A stretch of DNA of 64,000 bases from the NCBI RefSeq assembly GCF_022539315.1, contig NC_066332.1, positions 4,855,001 through 4,919,000 of the forward strand, given 5' to 3'. The translations under genes and the position numbers were made by a program. Positions within the stretch are counted from its first letter, which is position 1. Each line of letters opens with the position of its first letter. The notes beneath the pieces are model-generated. The model had not been told where the DNA came from. It was given only the letters and a program-made list of their open reading frames with translations, and made no database searches. Origin of the DNA: Serinus canaria (Eukaryota; Chordata; Aves; Passeriformes; Fringillidae). Below are positions 62,271 through 64,000 of this stretch, one piece after another.

Positions 62271-64000
62271 CGCTGCTGGGTGTGATCCACCCTGCTATGC
62301 GCAGCGCTGACTGTTCACATTGAAGGAATTCTTCCTTCTTTGTCAGTGCTTGCACAGGTGCCCCAAAGCGCTTCATGGGGAAGTGCCCTCTCTAGTTAGC
62401 CCTGTCTCACAGGTGGAGATGGTCAAACTCCTTACCTTCTCCAACTTAGACCACAGGTCTGCGTCCCCACTGAGGCTCAGGGGGTCCCCATCTCTAGTGC
62501 TGCTTTCCATGCCGGTTTTCCCCAGTTCTAATATATCTGGAGTTAATTGTTTTAAGTGACAGTGACTCATGGGAGGAATCTGACTCTGCCTGAATGAGCA
62601 ACTCATTCTAGTAACTTGAATTTTCCAAGTAAGCTGGCTTGAGCTGCATTCTTCTTGTTGGGAGGATTGCAGAGGAAAAGTGGTTCTGAGATACAATACA
62701 GAGATTATTCTGGTATTTAATCTCTCTCTGACAGTTGCTTGGGGGGGAAGGCTCCTTCAGAACTACTTTTGGATGGCAGCTGCTTAGTTTTTTAAAGTGA
62801 CAAATGAGAAAATTTGCTTGGTTGGTGGGACAAGCCATGAAAACAGAACCACATCTTAGAGTACTTGGGAAGAAAGGCATTTTTCTTTCATCCCCTTTTG
62901 GAGCAATAGACAATTGCCAGTTGTCAGCACCTTTTCAAAACTTTTAGAAACTGCCTAAGGCTTATGGAACTGATGAGTTCTTAATTTTCACAGTAGGTCC
63001 TGATATGGCAACCACTGTCATAACACTTCAGGGGTTTTAGTTTTGATAGTGGATATAATAATCCTGTGTTCTAGGAAGGGGCTGTGTAAATATGAATTTT
63101 GTGTTCTGCCTGGCAGGGACCAATGGAGTGTTACACTGAACACATGCTCTAATTTATCACTGTATAAAGCATGGATTTATTTTTAAAAAGAAAAAAAAAA
63201 AAAAAGGTGTGAATCATAACACACTAAGGAGTGAGAGATCCCATGTGAGTCAGGATCCACAGTGTGTAATTTCTGTTCTCTCCTGCATAATTAATAGTGA
63301 AGAAACTTGTGATTTACAGTACATCTTCAGGATTTATAACAACTGTAATAGAACTTACACAGATGCTGACAAAATGAGTCAAGCCATTTTTATTTTTTTA
63401 TTTGATCTAACCCCACTGGAGGAAGGCCAGTAAAAAACTGGGGGCTAACAACGGTTTATAACATTAAATGTAGTGTTTCTTTCTATGAATAAGCTCAAAC
63501 TCTATGGATGTCTTTGTGCAAAGCTAAGATAGTCTTAGTCTTGTTCAGATATTTGGGATTTTCTCTTTGTAGTGTCATGTTTCTTATTACTGCATTAGGA
63601 ACCACATGCTTTCTAGGAACAGGACAAATTCCTCTACCCCTGTCCCAAGGAACAGTCTGCTCCAAATGCAGGAAAAGCAAACTGCAGCAGCTGCCACAGT
63701 CCCAGGGCAGTGTATAAAACCCAGCTCCCAGTGCCCCTTCTCCTGGCTCTTACCTGGCAGCTGTGAATGCCTCCAGCATGGAAAATACTGAGGAGCACTG
63801 GGCTGCAGCACTTTGCCTCCCAGTTCAAAGGACTGATGAGTGAGCACTATTCTCAGATAACCAGCAGTGCCTTCTGGAGGACAAGTGTGTGTTTGGGAGA
63901 AGCTGGTGTGTTACAGGTGCTGCAGAAAAGGAGGTGGAGGGAACTCAAGTACAGATTTCCCCGGGGCTGGTCTGTGCCGCAGCCCTTTGTAAGAGATGTA
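61735..64000 (+). other. MYO1C: MYO1C first intron (5' part)
   Basis: After the CpG island the sequence is AT-rich with a run of 15 A at 63191-63205. I find no exon encoding the conserved MYO1C start of the motor domain, so the next exon is outside the window. Confidence 0.55.

Noticed and set aside
61415..62310. Long overlapping open frames (up to 296 codons) on both strands
   Set aside because: They lie in a CpG island where stop codons are rare; residues are Arg/Ala/Gly/Pro-rich with no family signal on either strand.

Overview
This is an ordinary vertebrate nuclear segment, almost certainly from a bird. Every gene is split into short exons with GT-AG introns. The recognisable interspersed repeats are CR1 LINE fragments, introns are compact, and promoters sit in CpG islands. 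The gene order, all on the + strand, is SLC43A2, PITPNA, INPP5K, MYO1C. This is the order known from human 17p13.3 read along its minus strand, so the block is conserved synteny. The species cannot be named from this sequence alone.

Layout. Positions 1-11473 hold the last nine coding exons of SLC43A2 (LAT4, a neutral amino-acid transporter). Its 5' exons lie to the left of the window. Positions 11474 to about 16330 hold its 3' UTR and flank, with several poly(A) candidates and no other gene. Positions about 16330-17650 are intergenic, with a sense CR1 fragment and two copies of an unclassified repeat. A CpG island at 17655-18340 starts PITPNA, whose eleven coding exons run to 38513 and encode 271 residues, including one exon of only 8 nt. 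PITPNA 3' UTR and flank follow to about 42350. A second CpG island at 42425-42740 starts INPP5K, whose twelve coding exons run to 54539 and encode 466 residues, with a candidate alternative first coding exon at 44324. A good poly(A) signal at 56879 probably ends it. MYO1C then begins twice: a TATA-type promoter with the coding first exon of the isoform A class at 59782-59856, and a CpG-island promoter at 61480-62270 with two good splice donors. The rest of MYO1C lies beyond 64000.

The three genes with recognisable protein products mostly present here are not an operon. PITPNA (phosphatidylinositol/phosphatidylcholine transfer), INPP5K (PI(4,5)P2/PI(3,4,5)P3 5-phosphatase) and MYO1C (a myosin that binds phosphoinositides) do share phosphoinositide biology at membranes. 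That is a thematic link, not evidence of co-regulation.

I found no undescribed multi-gene system. The points most worth checking are the possible N-terminally extended INPP5K isoform, the 8-nt PITPNA micro-exon, the GC-AG intron in SLC43A2, the dual MYO1C promoters, a 56-bp higher-order minisatellite in PITPNA, a three-copy dispersed repeat, and two strong CTCF-like motifs around INPP5K.
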